Shown here piece after piece: positions 6,532-7,215 of a stretch of 7,215 nucleotides of DNA (position 1 is the stretch's first letter; the number at the start of each line of letters is the position of its first letter). The stretch is from Campylobacterales bacterium (GTDB lineage: Bacteria; Campylobacterota; Campylobacteria; Campylobacterales; Hydrogenimonadaceae). The stretch lies in contig JAMONQ010000159.1 of assembly GCA_027065635.1 (NCBI GenBank), forward strand, positions 1-7,215, read 5' to 3'. The notes below the pieces were generated by a model. That model did not search any database and had not been told where the DNA came from. It was given only the letters and a program-made list of their open reading frames with translations. The position numbers and the translations under genes were made by a program.

Positions 6532-7215
6532 ATGAAACATTTTGAAATAGAACGCAGATTTCTGCTATATCCATGCTCTATGAGGAGGTTCCTGAAGAGT
6601 CAAGGTATCTCTTATGAATCGGTGCCGATTCTCCAGTTCTATCTGGTGGCAAAGGAGGGAGAGGTACTAAGATATCGCAGATGCGGCGACAAATATATCC
6701 GCACTGACAAATTCGGCAAAGGGATGGTAAGAGAGGAGTATGAAGAGAGTGTCGGTCGGGATGAGTTCGAAGATGCGATGGAGAGAAACAGAGGCGGTGT
6801 GATAAGAAAGAGAAGGTTCGTTTTCAAACTCGACGGCAGGAGTTTTGAACTCGACAGCTTCAAAGCTTCCCTTAAAGGTCTGAATATTCTTGAAGTTGAA
6901 TTCGATAGCGAGAAAGAGGCCGACAGTTTCGAGTTACCGGAATGTTTCAAAAAGCTACTTGCGGCCGAGATTACGGATATGGAGAAATTTTCGAACGGAG
7001 CACTATCCAAAAAAATGAAGATTCCCTCCATCGAGACTCCTCTCGTCGATCTTTTAAAGAGTATCGACGAAAGGGAGAGTTTCTTGAAAGCATCCGTCAA
7101 ATTGAAGCTTGCTCCTTATGAGAGTACAGCCCACTCTTTAAAAGCGATACTCTATACCCTTTTGCGCACGATCGAAGATAACAGGATGGAGATTCTTGAA
7201 GGCACCGACGATCCT
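6532..7215 (+). CDS. CYTH-CHAD domain protein, 3'-truncated by window edge
   Basis: 228 residues are visible, with no stop before the window ends. Residues 1 to about 165 form a CYTH (triphosphate tunnel) domain: MKHFEIERRFLL with the EXEX(K/R) signature (Glu5, Glu7, Arg9 in place of the usual Lys), then FYLVAKEGEVLRYRRCGDKYIRT, MVREEYEESV, IRKRRFVFKLDGRSFELDSF, LNILEVEF and AAEITDMEKFSNGALS. These supply the alternating basic and acidic residues that line the tunnel. From about residue 190 (APYESTAHSLKAILYTLLRTI, ending EILEGTDDP) it reads like the start of a CHAD domain, a helical histidine-rich module known to bind polyphosphate; its histidines lie beyond the edge. Such proteins hydrolyse triphosphate or associate with polyphosphate; the substrate here is not known. 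No Shine-Dalgarno site precedes the ATG. The gene is transcribed divergently from the DUF234-flgS operon. Confidence 0.85.
   Translation, partial: MKHFEIERRFLLYPCSMRRFLKSQGISYESVPILQFYLVAKEGEVLRYRRCGDKYIRTDKFGKGMVREEYEESVGRDEFEDAMERNRGGVIRKRRFVFKLDGRSFELDSFKASLKGLNILEVEFDSEKEADSFELPECFKKLLAAEITDMEKFSNGALSKKMKIPSIETPLVDLLKSIDERESFLKASVKLKLAPYESTAHSLKAILYTLLRTIEDNRMEILEGTDDP

Noticed and set aside
6639..7100. A 153-codon open frame on the minus strand opposite the CYTH-CHAD gene
   Set aside because: The translation is a low-complexity Ser/Leu-rich shadow; the plus strand here encodes clear CYTH motifs.

Overview
The window is a compact, almost fully coding stretch of a bacterial chromosome. 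It most likely comes from the Campylobacterota (Epsilonproteobacteria). The strongest clue is a FlgS-type flagellar histidine kinase, a lineage-typical regulator with the arrangement 'LIEQTY...EVLPNALW...AHLAHEIRNPIG'. A DnaE of the type found in that phylum and frequent AGA/AGG (Arg) and ATA (Ile) codons agree with this. I cannot fix the genus from the sequence. The mid-range base composition suggests a free-living or vent-type member rather than an AT-rich pathogen, but that is inference.

Layout. (1) Bases 1-3233, plus strand: the 3' nine-tenths of dnaE, the replicative DNA polymerase III alpha subunit, open at the left edge. (2) 3288-4538, plus strand: an EAL-HDOD protein whose EAL half has lost most of its catalytic residues, 54 bases after dnaE. 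(3) A tail-to-tail junction of only 9 bases. (4) 4548-5585, minus strand: flgS, starting with TTG. (5) 5582-6469, minus strand: a DUF234-type winged-helix plus PD-(D/E)XK-nuclease-like protein. It ends inside the flgS start codon in a TTGA overlap, so the two are probably one translationally coupled operon. Its N-terminus has no standard start codon; an ATA behind a good ribosome binding site is the best candidate. (6) 6470-6531: a 62-base divergent intergenic region with extended -10 boxes on both strands that overlap or nearly overlap. (7) 6532 to the right edge, plus strand: the CYTH domain and start of the CHAD domain of a triphosphate/polyphosphate-type protein, possibly translated from a leaderless mRNA.

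How the genes may work together: FlgS is the sensor kinase that activates sigma54-dependent rod-hook flagellar genes through FlgR, which is not in this window. EAL-HDOD proteins with degenerate EAL domains act in motility and signalling in other bacteria, so genes 2 and 4 may share a motility theme, although they lie on opposite strands. The DUF234 protein is the closest neighbour of flgS, and its role is unknown. The window holds no tRNA, rRNA, insertion sequence, CRISPR array or convincing intrinsic terminator. No gene-free stretch exceeds 62 bases. I see no clearly new multi-gene system. The points most worth a second look are the non-standard start of the DUF234 gene, its coupling to flgS, and the divergent promoter with a possible leaderless transcript.
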